From: Clavelina lepadiformis
Taxonomy: Eukaryota; Chordata; Ascidiacea; Aplousobranchia; Clavelinidae
DNA length: 64,000 nucleotides
Reading direction: 5' to 3'
Assembly: GCF_947623445.1 (NCBI RefSeq)
Contig: NC_135243.1
Location: forward strand, 18,298,479 to 18,362,478
The translations under genes and the position numbers were made by a program. Shown one piece after another: positions 40,301-51,410 of the stretch; position 1 is the stretch's first letter; every line of letters starts with the position of its first letter. The notes under the pieces are model-generated. The model saw only the letters and a list, made by a program, of their open reading frames with translations. It ran no database searches and was not told the DNA's origin.

Positions 40301-43300
40301 GTTGCTTAACTTCCGAGATCGAACGAGATCGGGTCTACTCAACCTGGTATGGTCGTAGGCGATTTCAAAAGAAAGAAAATGGCCTTTTCAATTATAATTC
40401 GATTGCATAGGAAATTCAAAACTCAAACAGTTGCTATAAATTTGATTGAAATATACAGCATGACTAAAATGCTTACAACACCCGGTATTCCCAGGCGGTC
40501 CCCCATCCAAGTACTAACCGGGCCCGAGGTTGCTTAACTTCCGAGATCGAACGAGATCGGGTCTACTCAACCTGGTATGGTCGTAGGCGATTTCAAAAGA
40601 AAGAAAATGGCTTTTTCAGATATAATTCGATTGCATAGGAAGTTTGAAAAAGGCAAACAGTTGCTATAAATTTGATTGAAATATACAGCATGACTAAAAT
40701 GCTTACAACACCCGGTATTCCCAGGCGGTCCCCCATCCAAGTACTAACCGGGCCCGAGGTTGCTTAACTTCCGAGATCGAACGAGATCGGGTCTACTCAA
40801 CCTGGTATGGTCGTAGGCGATTTCAAAAGAAAGAAAATGGCTTTTTCAATTATAATTCGATTGCATTGGAAGTTTGACAAAAGCAAACAGTTGCTAGAAA
40901 TTTGATTGAAATATACAGCATGACTAAAATGCTTACAACACCCGGTATTCCCAGGCGGTCACCCATCCAAGTACTAACCGGGCCCGAGGTTGCTTAACTT
41001 CCGAGATCGAACGAGATCGGGTCTACTCAACCTGGTATGGTAGTAGGCGATTTCAAAAGAAAGACAATGGCTTTTTCAATTATAATTCAATTGCATAGGA
41101 AGTTTGACAACAGCAAACAGTTTCCAGAAATTTGATTGAAATATACAGCATGACTAAAATTCTTACAACACCCGGTATTCCCAGGCGGTCACCCATCCAA
41201 GTACTAACCGGGCCCTAGGTTGCTTAACTTCCGAGATCGAACGAGATCGGGTCTACTCAACCTGGTATGGTCGTAGGCGATTTCAAAAGAAAGAAAATGG
41301 CCTTTTCAATTATAATTCGATTCCATAGGAAGTTTGACAATGGCAAACAGTTGCTAGAAATTTGATTGAAATATACAGCATGACTAAAATGCTTACAACA
41401 CCCGGTATTCCCAGGCGGTCACCCATAAAAGTACTAACCGGGCCCGAGGTTGCTTAACTTCCGACATCGAACGAGATCGGGTCTACTTAACCTGGTATGG
41501 TCGTAGGCGAATTCAAAAGAAAGGAAATGGCCTTTTCAGTTATAATTCGATTGCATAGGAAATTCAAAAACACAAACAGTTGCTAGAAATTTGATTGAAA
41601 TATACAGCATGACTAAAATCCTAACAACACCCGGTATTCCCAGGCGGTCACCCATACAAGTACTAACCGGGCCCGAGGTTGCTTAACTTCCGAGATCGAA
41701 CGAGATCGGGTCTACTCAACCTGGTATGGTAGTAGGCGATTTCAAAAGAAAAAAAATGGCCTTTTCAATTATAATTCGATTGCATAGGAGGTTTGACAAA
41801 GGCAAACAGTTGCTATAAATTTGATTGAAATATACAGCATGACTAAAATGCTTACAACACCCGGTATTCCCAGGCGGTCACCCATCCAAGTACTAACCGG
41901 GACCGAGGTTGCCTAACTTCCGAGATCGAACGAGATCGGGTCTACTCAACCTGGTATGGTCGTAGGCGAATTCAAAAGAAAGAAAATGGCCTTTTCAATT
42001 ATAATTCGATTGCATAGGAAATTCAAAAGCGCAAACAGTTGCTAGAAATTTGATTGAAATATACAGCATGACTAAAATGCTTACAACACCCGGTATTCCC
42101 AGGCGGTCACCCATCCAAGTACTAACCGGGCCCGAGGTTGCTTAACTTCCGAGATCGAACGAGATCGGGTCTACTCAACCTGGTATGGTAGTAGGCGATT
42201 TCAAAAGAAAGAAAATGGCTTTTTCAATTATAATTCGATTGCATTGGAAGTTTGACAAAGGCAAACAGTTGCTAGAAATTTGATTGAAAAATACAGCATG
42301 ACTAAAATGCTTACAACACCCGGTATTCCCAGGCGGTCACCCATCCAAGTACTAACCGGGCCCTAGGTTGCTTAACTTCCGAGATCGAACGAGATCGGGT
42401 CTACTCAACCTGGTATGGTAGTAGGCGATTTCAAAAGAAAGACAATGGCTTTTTCAATTATAATTCGATTGCATAGGAAGTTTGACAACAGCAAACAGTT
42501 GCCAGAAATTTGATTGAAATATACAGCATGACTAAAATGCTTACAACACCCGGTATTCCCAGGCGGTCACCCATCCAAGTACTAAACGGGCCCGAGGTTG
42601 CCTAACTTCCGAGATCGAACGAGATCGGGTCTACTCAACCTGGTATGGTCGTAGGCGAATTCAAAAGAAAGAAAATGGCTTTTTCAATTATAATTCGATT
42701 GCATAGGAAATTCAAAAGCGCAAACAGTTGCTATAAATTTGATTGAAATATACAGCATGACTAAAATGTTTACAACACCCGGTATTCCCAGGCGGTCACC
42801 CATCCAAGTACTAACCGGGCCCGAGGTTGCCTAACTTCCGAGATCGAACGAGATCGTGTCTACTCAACCTGGTATGGTCGTAGGCGAATTCAATAGAAAG
42901 AAAATGGCTTTTTCAATTATAATTCGATTGCATAGGAAATTCAAAAGCGCAAACAGTTGCTAGAAATTTGATTGAAATATACAGCATGACTAAAATGCTT
43001 ACAACACCCGGTATTCCCAGGCGGTCACCCATCCAAGTACTAACCGGGCCCGAGGTTGCTTAACTTCCGAGATCGAACGAGATCGGGTCTACTCAACCTG
43101 GTATGGTCGTAGGCGATTTCAAAAGAAAGAAAATGGCTTTTTCAATTATAATTCAATTGCATTGGAAGTTTGACAAAGGCAAACAGTTGCTAGAAATTTG
43201 ATTGAAATATACAGCATGACTAAAATGCTTACAACACCCGGTATTCCCAGGCGGTCACCCATCCAAGTACTAACCGGGCCCGAGGTTGCTTAACTTCCGA

Positions 43301-45980
43301 GATCGAACGAGATCGGGTCTACTCAACCTGGTATGGTAGTAGGCGATTTCAAAAGAAAGACAATGGCTTTTTCAATTATAATTCGATTCCATAGGAAGTT
43401 TGACAAAAGCAAACAGTTGCTAGAAATTTGATTGAAATATACAGCATGACTAAAATGCTTACAACACGCGGTATACCCAGGCGTTCACCCATACAAGTAC
43501 TAACCGGGCCCGAGGTTGCCTAACTTCCGAGATCGAACGAGATCGGGTCTACTCAACCTGGTATGGTCGTAGGCGAATTCAAAAGAAAGAAAATGGCTTT
43601 TTCAATTATAATTCGATTGCATAGGAAATTCAAAAACGCAAACAGTTGCTAGAAATTTGATTGAAATATACAGCATGACTAAAATGCTTACAACACCCGG
43701 TATTCCCAGGCGGTCACCCATCCAAGTACTAACCGGGCCCGAGGTTGCTTAACTTCCGAGATCGAACGAGATCGGGCCTACTCAACCTGGTATGGTCGTA
43801 GGCGATTTCAAAAGAAAGAAAATGGCTTTTACAATTATAATTCGATTGCATTGGAAGTTTGACAAGGGCAAACAGTTGCTAGAAATTTGATTGAAATATA
43901 CAGCATGACTAAAATGCTTACAACACCCGGTATTCCCAGGCGGTCACCCATCCAAGTACTAACCGGGCCCGAGGTTGCTTAACTTCCGAGATCGAACGAG
44001 ATCGGGTCTACTCAACCTGGAATGGTCGTAGGCGATTTCAAATGAAAGAAAATGGCCTTTTCAATTATAATTCGATTGCATAGGAAGTTTGACAACGGCA
44101 AACAGTTGCTATAAATTTGATTGAAATATACAGCATGACTAAAATGCTTACAACACCCGGTATTCCCAGGCGGTCACCCATACAAGTACTAACCGGGCCC
44201 GAGGTTGCCTAACTTCCGACATCGAACGAGATCGGGTCTACTTAACCTGGTATGGTCATAGGCGAATTCAAAAGAAAGAAAATGGCCTTTTCAATTATAA
44301 TTCGATTGCATAGGAAATTCAAAAACGCAAACAGTTGCTAGAAATTTGATTGAAATATACAGCATGACTAAATTGCTTACAACACCCGGTATTCCCAGGC
44401 GGTCACCCATCCAAGTACTAACCGGGCCCGAGGTTGCTTAACTTCCGAGATCGAACGATATCGGGTCTACTCAACCTGGTATGGTAGTAGGCGATTTCAA
44501 AAGAAAAAAAATGGCTTTTTCAAATATAATTCGATTGCATAGGAAGTTTGACAAAGGCAAACAGTTGCTATAAATTTGATTGAAATATACAGCATGACTA
44601 AAATGCTTACAACACCCGGTATTCCCAGGTGGTCACCCATCCAAGTACTAACCGGGCCCGAGGTTGCTTAACTTCCGAGATCGAACGACATCGGGTCCAC
44701 TCAACCTTGTATGGTCGTAGGCGATTTCAAAAGAAAGAAAATGGCCTTTTCAATTATAATTCGATTGCATAGGAAGTTTGACAAAGGCAAACAGTTGCTA
44801 GAAATTTGATTGAAATATACAGCATGACTAAAATGCTTACAACACCCGGTATTCCCAGGCGGTCACCCATCCAAGTACTAACCGGGCCAGATGTTGCTTA
44901 ACTTCCGAGATCGAACGAGATCGGATCTACTCAACCTGGAATGGTCGTAGGCGATTTCAAAAAAAAAAAATGGCCTTTTCAATTATAATTCGATTGCATA
45001 GGAAATTCAAAAACGCAAACAGTTGCTATAAATTTGATTGAAATATACAGCATGACTAAAATGCTTACAACACCCGGTATTCCCAGGCGGTCACCCATCC
45101 AAGTACTAACCGGGCCCGAGGTTGCTTAACTTCCGAGATCGAACGAGATCGGGTCTACTCAACCTGGTATGGTCGTAGGCGATTTCAAAAGAAAGAAAAT
45201 GGCTTTTACAATTATAATTCGATTGCATTGGAAGTTTGACAAGGGCAAACAGTTGCTAGAAATTTGATTGAAATTTACAGCATGACTAAAATGCTTACAA
45301 CACACGGTATTCCCAGGCGGTCACCCATCCAAGTACTAACCTGGCCCTAGGTTGCTTAACTTCCGAGATCGAACGAGATCGGGTCTACTCAACCTGGAAT
45401 GGTCGTAGGCGATTTCAAATAAAAGAAAATGGCCTTTTCAATTATAATTCGACTGCATAGGAAGTTTGACAAAGGCAAACAGTTGCTATAAATTTGATTG
45501 AAATATACAGCATGACTAAAATGCTTACAACACCCGGTATTCCCAGGCGGTCACCCATACAAGTACTAACCGGGCCCGAGGTTGCCTAACTTCCGACATC
45601 GAACGAGATCGGGTCTACTTAACCTGGTATGGTCGTAGGCGAATTCAAAAGAAAGAAAATGGCCTTTTCAATTATAATCCGATTGCATAGGAAATTCAAA
45701 AACGCAAACAGTTGCTAGAAATTTGATTGAAATATACAGCATGACTAAAATGCTTACAACACCCGGTATTCCCAGGCGGTCACCCATCCAAGTACTAACC
45801 GGGCCCGAGGTTGCCTAACTTCCGAGATCGAACGAGATCGGGTCTACTCAACCTGGTATGGTCGTAGGCGAATTCAAAAGAAAGAAAATGGCCTTTTCAA
45901 TTAAAATTCGATTGCATAGGAAATTCAAAATGGCAAACAGTTGCTATAAATTTCATTCAAATATACAGCATGACTGAAAT

Positions 45981-46098
45981 GCTTACAACACCCGGTATTC
46001 CCAGGCGGTCACCCATCCAAGTACTAACCGGGACCGAGGTTGCTTAACTTCCGAGATCGAACGAGATCGGGTCTACTCAAACTGGTATGGTCGTAGGC
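45981..46098 (-). rRNA. 5S rRNA gene downstream of the LINE
   Basis: A complete 118-nt gene, the first 5S gene met after the LINE in the direction of transcription. Its upstream spacer is 46099-46209, so its TATA-like element and pyrimidine stretch are intact and its promoter is untouched by the insertion. Its 3' terminator is weakened: the gene strand reads GCATTTCAG, three Ts instead of four. The 5' side carries the AACTGG reading shared with the copies that bear the TT junction variant. Confidence 0.92.
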
Positions 46099-46203
46099 GG
46101 TTTCAAAAGAAAGAAAATGGCCTTTTCAATTATAATTCGATTGCATAGGAAATTCAAAAACGCAAACAGTTGCTATAAATTTCATTCAAATATACAGCAT
46201 GAC

Positions 46204-46216
46204 TAAAATGCTTACA
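46204..46216. repeat. LINE target site duplication, 3' side
   Basis: TAAAATGCTTACA on the plus strand, identical to 51494-51506. It contains the last 7 nt of the 5S gene and the first 6 nt after it including TTTT. The outermost base could instead be chance identity with the element end, so the true length is 12-13 bp. Confidence 0.92.
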
Positions 46217-46240
46217 TTTTTTTATTTTTTTTGATTTTTT
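46217..46240 (-). other. A-rich 3' tail of the LINE
   Basis: 24 nt that are all A on the sense strand except one TC pair and one T. It joins directly to the target duplication. It is not a pure poly(A), so part may be templated. Confidence 0.85.
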
Positions 46241-46256
46241 AACCCTTTCTTGGGTT
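46241..46256 (-). other. 3' UTR stem-loop next to the LINE tail
   Basis: On the sense strand AACCC, a 6-nt loop AAGAAA and GGGTT form a 5-bp stem directly before the A-rich tail. Terminal stem-loops are recognised by the reverse transcriptase in several LINE families; that role here is inference. Confidence 0.5.
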
Positions 46257-46353
46257 TTAACACGACAATGCACGATCAATACACGAAAACAATATTCGAT
46301 ATGCAATACACTTATGTACATAAATACTTCTTTTGATACTGTCACAATCGAAA

Positions 46354-49300
46354 TTAATTTGAGCACATACTATTCCAAAGGATTCGTGTTACTGAGTTGT
46401 AAACACTTGTCTGGCGACTTTTCTCTGCGCTATTGCGCGCTTTTGACATGGCTTTTATTCTGTTTATCACATCTTGATAGAGAAACGGTTCTTGTTCGAA
46501 AATCACTTTGTTCCTAGATAGCCATATGCAGTACCTTGAAATGCTTAACATTAATATTGTTGCATTCAAATTGGTTTCGCAAACACAAAGTTGTTTTAGT
46601 GAACTCAAGTCCAAGGCAATACACATTTGTGGAGAAACTTTCGGCATCAAAACACCGCTGATGTTAAATATTATCACGTTTACATAATCCCATATGGGTT
46701 GTATACATACACAATCATAAAACAAATGATATACATCTTCATCATGAAGGTCACATAATGGGCATCTTGATGTTTTTTGTATACGTGCTATGCGCTCATT
46801 AATACATAAGGGTAGCACATTCCATACCATCTTGTAACCAAAAGTTTTTAAATAATTTGGTAGTACCTTATTGTGAATGCCAGTCCACATGTTTGGCATA
46901 TTTATGGGGAACATAGGTACTAGTACTTGTGCATTTCTCTCGTTTACAATTCTCCTGTAAATTTGTTTGGTTGTCTTTTCATCAATTTCATCAATGGTAA
47001 TGCTGTAACGTTTCAGGATATCAACTACGTTGCTATAATATGACGTGGGTTGTGAAGCATGCAACACAGAATTATTTACAGGCATTGCCAGCATTTTACA
47101 CAACGTAAAGCCAATGTAATATTCAAGGAAATACAGCGGTAGGTGTATGCTGTTATTTTGCTTTCGAGCGTTGTAATATTTCTTAACAACTTTTAACTTC
47201 AAGATATCTAAATACAATGGGATGTCAATACAGTCGTATCCACCGTTTTCCCTGGTTTTACTTATCGTTTCCATGTTTAATTTTGCACCAGTGCTAAAAA
47301 CATAATTTTCAACAATTTTGCGTACATTTCGGCGCTGCTGAAGCGCAAGATCATACACTCTAGAACCATACACAAAAATGGGCAATAATAGTGTTTTTAC
47401 AATTAGCGATTTTCCATCATACGTCGATCTAAATTTTGAGAAATTCGATACCTTCAAACGCATGCTACGCACCTTGTTTTCGAGCCTATCAGTAATTGCC
47501 TGAGGTTTACCATAAGGAACGTTCAAAACATTTATCGAATCGACCCAGGAAAGCGTGGGAAGCTGAGAGTTTTTGCTTTGCTTCCTACCTAGTTTCAAAG
47601 CCGTTACTTTACTGAAGTTCACTTTTATTCCCGTCGCTGTAAGGTATTCACCTAATACAAAAAAGGCTTGTGACACCGATTGTTCATCTTGGAGGACCAA
47701 GGTTGTATCATCGGCGTATGCTATAGTTTTCACAACTTTACCGCCTGAAGCTGGTAGATGTAAACCTTGTATAGCTGTATTCTTGTTTAAAGCAATTATA
47801 ACCGGCTCCATTGCTAACAGGAACAAATACAAACTTAATGGATCTCCTTGTCTTAAACCGCGTTCGACGCGAAAATCTGCCCCTATATGCCCATTGATCA
47901 TTACACATGTCTGATTATTTATCAGCGTAGTTGTGATCATTTTCGTAAAAATTTCACCAAAACCGAATTTTTTCAGAATTTCAACCAAGAATTCATGATC
48001 GACGCAGTCAAATGCTTTGTAGATGTCAAGAGATACAATGTATCCCTCGGTGTTTCTATTTTTAATATATTCAATACAGTCTCTAAGCAGCGCTGTTCCA
48101 TCGTTTATATTTCTGCCACACACTGCAAACTGCGTGTCATTGATAAGTTTTGGTACAAAGCTTTTCAATCGTAATGTCATCATTTTGCTAAATATCTTAT
48201 AATCGACATTCAGTAATGTTATCGGTCGATAATTTTTTATATCAGTCCGTTCGCCTTTCTTAAATATCAGAGTTATCAATCCCCGAGTCAACTCGGCGGG
48301 TGGTTGTGATTCAGCAAAAAACTCTTTCGCTACTTCAATCAGCGTGTCGCCTACAAGGCTCCAGAACGTTTTGTAGAATTCTATGCTTAAGCCATCGAGC
48401 CCCGGTGTTTTACCATTTTTCATGGATTTAATGGCGAAAAGCATCTCGTCCTTAGTTACTTCCAGCTCTAAGGTCTCTGTGGTGTCTCTATCTATTTTTT
48501 GTTCAATATCCTGTAGGAACGCGCTTTGTCTCCATTTGTCAAGTTTTTGTTTCGAGTATAAGGTTTTATAAAAATCAGTCGCAACGTCTAGTTTTTCTTT
48601 CGGCGTGTTTGCTTCAATGTTTTGATTTGTGCGCAGCGACTCGATGTAGGTCGCTCTGTGATGTTCTTTCAGCTTGCGGTAGAAAAACTTTGTCGGGCGA
48701 TCTCCATAGTCAAGTTCATTTGCATGAGCAATTATTCTAATTTTCTTTCGTTTTTCTTTGTGGATAGTAATTAGTTCGGCTTTTGTTTTGCGAAACTCTG
48801 TCATGACTTTATTGCCTTCATTTAAGTCTTGGCGCAAATCATTGAGGCTTGCGTTTAATTCGTGTTCTCGCTGATTCTTTTTTTGGTGAATTCGCTTCGA
48901 GTGTTTCTGCACCAGTTCTCTTATTCGGTACTTTGTATCAACCCACCAATCGAGTTTATTTTTGTAAAGAACTTGCAGACTTTTATAATCATGCCAGCTT
49001 TCTTTTAATTCTTGAGTAAGGTCTTCATTTTCGTAAACGGTGACATTGTTTTTCCAGTAGCCATTGCCGTAGTTTCTGGAAATGTTTAATTTGATATCAA
49101 CGTGAATCGCATCGTGATCGCTTACAGCGCAAGGTTCGATGACATGATTAATGTGCGTGAGCTCGTCTGAACCGTAAAAGCGGTCCAGCCTTGAGTGCGC
49201 TTCGTTGCCATGCCAAGTAAAATCTTTTCCGTTCGGTCGTGATATTCTATAGAGGTCTTTCAATCCGTAGGTTTCGCACAAATCCTTCAGGGACTTCGAC

Positions 49301-49803
49301 TCATACCGTTTAACTTGGTGCGCCATAAAGTTATTGCGATCTTTTAGTCGGTCGTCGACGCAGTTGAAATCCCCCGCCAACATTGTTGGTAATTTGCTGT
49401 GCACATAAGGATATATGCCGTCATAAAACCGATCTTGCGTGTTGCATTCGTTGCCACTTCCGCGTACTGGTGCGTAAACGTTTACAATGTGCATACTTTC
49501 GCCAAAAACACTAATATCCGCGGCTAATACTCTCCCAAAGTTATCAAAATTTACGCTTTTAACCTCTATATGCTTGTTATTTATTAGTATAGCCAGGCCT
49601 CTTGATTGCGTGTTTCCTGAATTCCACAGCGCACGCTTACCCCATTCTTTTGTCCACTGTATTTCGTCCCCCGGGCTAGAGTGCGTTTCTTGTAACAAGG
49701 CAACGTCAACGTTTTTGGTGCGTAGCAAGTCATAAACGAAGGCGCGTTTGTCTTGCTTTCGCAATCCATTACAATTAAGACTGAGAATACGTAGAAGAAA
49801 CAT
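46354..49803 (-). CDS. LINE ORF2: endonuclease and reverse transcriptase (1149 aa)
   Basis: Enzyme for target-primed reverse transcription: it nicks the target and copies the element RNA from the freed 3' end. The N-terminal apurinic-like endonuclease spans about residues 1-240, with LSLNCNGL (N10), LLQETH (E39), NVYAP (Y110), AGDFN (D145, N147), SRLDRFY (D207) and SDHDAI (D229, H230) all present. A basic, helical linker covers about 260-370. The reverse transcriptase lies at about 450-750: RGLITLIFKKG, NYRPITLLNVDYKIFSK, motif A SLDIYKAFD (D593), motif B GLRQGDPLS and motif C YADD (D698, D699). A C-terminal finger C1014-x2-C1017-x8-H1026-x4-C1031 is typical of LINE ORF2. Length fits the family. 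The start codon has A at -3. It follows ORF1 after 56 bp in a different frame, so reinitiation is likely. No break is seen. Confidence 0.96.
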   Translation of the reverse strand: MFLLRILSLNCNGLRKQDKRAFVYDLLRTKNVDVALLQETHSSPGDEIQWTKEWGKRALWNSGNTQSRGLAILINNKHIEVKSVNFDNFGRVLAADISVFGESMHIVNVYAPVRGSGNECNTQDRFYDGIYPYVHSKLPTMLAGDFNCVDDRLKDRNNFMAHQVKRYESKSLKDLCETYGLKDLYRISRPNGKDFTWHGNEAHSRLDRFYGSDELTHINHVIEPCAVSDHDAIHVDIKLNISRNYGNGYWKNNVTVYENEDLTQELKESWHDYKSLQVLYKNKLDWWVDTKYRIRELVQKHSKRIHQKKNQREHELNASLNDLRQDLNEGNKVMTEFRKTKAELITIHKEKRKKIRIIAHANELDYGDRPTKFFYRKLKEHHRATYIESLRTNQNIEANTPKEKLDVATDFYKTLYSKQKLDKWRQSAFLQDIEQKIDRDTTETLELEVTKDEMLFAIKSMKNGKTPGLDGLSIEFYKTFWSLVGDTLIEVAKEFFAESQPPAELTRGLITLIFKKGERTDIKNYRPITLLNVDYKIFSKMMTLRLKSFVPKLINDTQFAVCGRNINDGTALLRDCIEYIKNRNTEGYIVSLDIYKAFDCVDHEFLVEILKKFGFGEIFTKMITTTLINNQTCVMINGHIGADFRVERGLRQGDPLSLYLFLLAMEPVIIALNKNTAIQGLHLPASGGKVVKTIAYADDTTLVLQDEQSVSQAFFVLGEYLTATGIKVNFSKVTALKLGRKQSKNSQLPTLSWVDSINVLNVPYGKPQAITDRLENKVRSMRLKVSNFSKFRSTYDGKSLIVKTLLLPIFVYGSRVYDLALQQRRNVRKIVENYVFSTGAKLNMETISKTRENGGYDCIDIPLYLDILKLKVVKKYYNARKQNNSIHLPLYFLEYYIGFTLCKMLAMPVNNSVLHASQPTSYYSNVVDILKRYSITIDEIDEKTTKQIYRRIVNERNAQVLVPMFPINMPNMWTGIHNKVLPNYLKTFGYKMVWNVLPLCINERIARIQKTSRCPLCDLHDEDVYHLFYDCVCIQPIWDYVNVIIFNISGVLMPKVSPQMCIALDLSSLKQLCVCETNLNATILMLSISRYCIWLSRNKVIFEQEPFLYQDVINRIKAMSKARNSAEKSRQTSVYNSVTRILWNSMCSN

Positions 49804-49859
49804 AATAAACGATAACGTAAGGTATCTAAATCCGGAAAAACGAATACAATAATTATTAT
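49804..49859 (-). other. ORF1-ORF2 intergenic gap of the LINE
   Basis: An AT-rich 56-bp gap between the ORF1 stop and the ORF2 start, which lie in different frames. In related two-ORF LINEs the second ORF is made by reinitiation or internal initiation. No overlap of the stop-start type is present. Confidence 0.8.
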
Positions 49860-51314
49860 TTAAATATAATCTTTAATCCCTTCAATACTTTCACATGTGT
49901 ATTTATATCCACAATTACAAAAGTATGATTGAGAGGGGCTTATGGCCTTACAAACCACCTCTTCACAGTCACAATGTATAACACACAAATTGCATTCTGT
50001 GTTCACACATTTGCCTTGTGTTCTAATTGGGAGTATTAGGTTGTAGCTCTTACACAAACACTCACACAATGAAGCATTACAGGTTGCACATTCAACAAAG
50101 TTCTCACCATACTCTGATACATGAGTGTGTGCTTTACAGCAGGATAGGTATTTTAATTCACTTTGACACACATCACAAGGAAAGTCATGCATGTTTCCTT
50201 CTGGAATTATCTGTTTAATTCTGTCATTACAGGTATTTATTACTATATAATCTTCAGGGCATTTACTACATTTCCATTTCTTGCACTCCAAGATATGTTC
50301 TTCATTGTCACATGCTAGACATTTGACTATGTAAGTATTATCATTATGGCTAACCTTTGTGCAGGGCTCCTCAGATGCCTCATCTGGAGAGGGTCTTTTC
50401 CTGTCACTCCTCCTGTCAGTATTCTTTTCTATTGAGTTGTCTTCATTCATATGTACTTCTGTTAGATTGTTTTCTGTCATGTCAAACCAGTCCCTAGGTT
50501 GTTCTTCACCTTTCTTTGTGGTTGCTGTATCAGGTTCATTGCTGTCATTGTTCTTTCCATCTTCAGTATTGTCCTTGTTTGTGTTCATTATAGAATTTTC
50601 ATGGTTTTCTTCATTGTGAGTGTGGCCAGGTGATTGGTGTCTAGTGAGGGGGTTTCTATAATAATCCATACCTCTTCTAGGGTTCGGCTGATTGTTCTCT
50701 TCCAGTGGGGGGTATTCAGAGTTATTTTTGGCAGGACAGTTGATGTGTTTGTGTCCTGGTTTGTTGCAGTACTGGCATGTTGCCAACTGTCCTTGGTATT
50801 TGACTAGCAGTTCTTCTCCAAGAATATTTAAATAGCTTGGTATTGGTGTTTGATCCAGTTCATCTTTAGCCATTTCCATAATATAAACACCACTGAACAA
50901 AGCCTTTGCATCTTTTTTTGGGAAACATTTAATGATTTTACCATGATTTTCTTCTAAGTATGATTTCAAGGCTTCAATAGGAAATGGTGTAGGAATCCAA
51001 GATATATGAACATATAACTTATCCGTTTCATACAGCTTTAGGTACCGAATTTCTTCAAGATTAAGAAGTTTTTCATGTAAATCCAGAACATGCTCTCTCG
51101 ACTTGCAGGTAATATCGATATTGCCGCCTTTCTTCTCCACTACGCCAACGAGTAATTTTAAAGAAAAGTTAATCTTTTCAAAAATTTTCCAAAGATCTTC
51201 CCTTTTGGTACCATAAGATACTCTAAACGTTAGGCAATTTGGCCTTGCATACTCCATTGTTCTTAACTTCTTCTTAACTTTGTCCGAATAAGAAACAGGT
51301 TTAATTTCTGCCAT
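49860..51314 (-). CDS. LINE ORF1: nucleic-acid-binding protein with CCHC knuckle and Cys-rich tail (484 aa)
   Basis: The likely RNA-binding partner that forms the element's ribonucleoprotein. Residues about 25-175 alternate predicted strands and helices and resemble the RRM-like N-terminal part of Tx1-type ORF1 proteins (inference by eye). A CCHC zinc knuckle follows at C180-x2-C183-x4-H188-x4-C193. Residues about 196-330 are low complexity, rich in Asn, Glu, Asp and His, with a basic patch RRSDRKRP near 301-308. The C-terminus, about 332-474, holds 24 cysteines in 143 residues, in pairs such as CLAC, CSKC, CDVC and clusters around 409-421 and 436-455. I do not recognise this part; a multi-zinc fold is likely. 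The start has G at -3 and +4, a good initiation context, with 179 bp of 5' UTR before it. Confidence 0.92.
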   Translation of the reverse strand: MAEIKPVSYSDKVKKKLRTMEYARPNCLTFRVSYGTKREDLWKIFEKINFSLKLLVGVVEKKGGNIDITCKSREHVLDLHEKLLNLEEIRYLKLYETDKLYVHISWIPTPFPIEALKSYLEENHGKIIKCFPKKDAKALFSGVYIMEMAKDELDQTPIPSYLNILGEELLVKYQGQLATCQYCNKPGHKHINCPAKNNSEYPPLEENNQPNPRRGMDYYRNPLTRHQSPGHTHNEENHENSIMNTNKDNTEDGKNNDSNEPDTATTKKGEEQPRDWFDMTENNLTEVHMNEDNSIEKNTDRRSDRKRPSPDEASEEPCTKVSHNDNTYIVKCLACDNEEHILECKKWKCSKCPEDYIVINTCNDRIKQIIPEGNMHDFPCDVCQSELKYLSCCKAHTHVSEYGENFVECATCNASLCECLCKSYNLILPIRTQGKCVNTECNLCVIHCDCEEVVCKAISPSQSYFCNCGYKYTCESIEGIKDYI

Positions 51315-51410
51315 AACTTTCGATGATTCAGAGCACTCAAGTGCAAATATTTAACAATATAAGCCGGCGTAATGGGTGGCTAACCCAAAATATTCTACCA
51401 GATTTCCACG

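Larger units (their letters stand above)
1..46216 (-). repeat. Tandem 5S rDNA array, left block (about 202 units)
   Basis: Head-to-tail units of about 229 bp, each a 118-nt 5S rRNA gene read on the minus strand and an AT-rich spacer of about 111 bp. Every unit carries the 5S internal promoter (box A around gene nt 50-65, intermediate element near 67-72, box C around 80-97), a T4 run just after the gene and a TATA-like motif about 30-37 nt upstream. Two spacer classes alternate, one with a tract reading AAATTCAAAAACGC and one reading AAGTTTGACAAAGGC (plus strand). The count is estimated from the positions of gene 5' ends. Landmark copies are listed separately; all other units repeat the same plan, and no gene-free stretch over 300 bp occurs in the block. 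Local copies are grouped in higher-order repeats, showing unequal exchange and conversion. Confidence 0.98.
46217..46353 (-). other. LINE 3' UTR
   Basis: 137 bp after the ORF2 stop, AT-rich, ending in a hairpin and an A-rich tail. The 3' end is the part the reverse transcriptase must recognise to start copying. Confidence 0.85.

Noticed and set aside
46154-46517. Short frames at the LINE 3' end (46154-46366 minus, 46314-46517 plus)
   Set aside because: One crosses the LINE 3' UTR and the 5S spacer; the other is antisense to the ORF2 end. Both are shadows.
47573-50619. Plus-strand and alternate-frame ORFs inside the LINE (47573-47914, 47887-48174, 48383-48571, 49487-49735, 49584-49769, 50027-50218, 50359-50619)
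   Set aside because: All overlap ORF1 or ORF2, which have clear domains; these are out-of-frame shadows.
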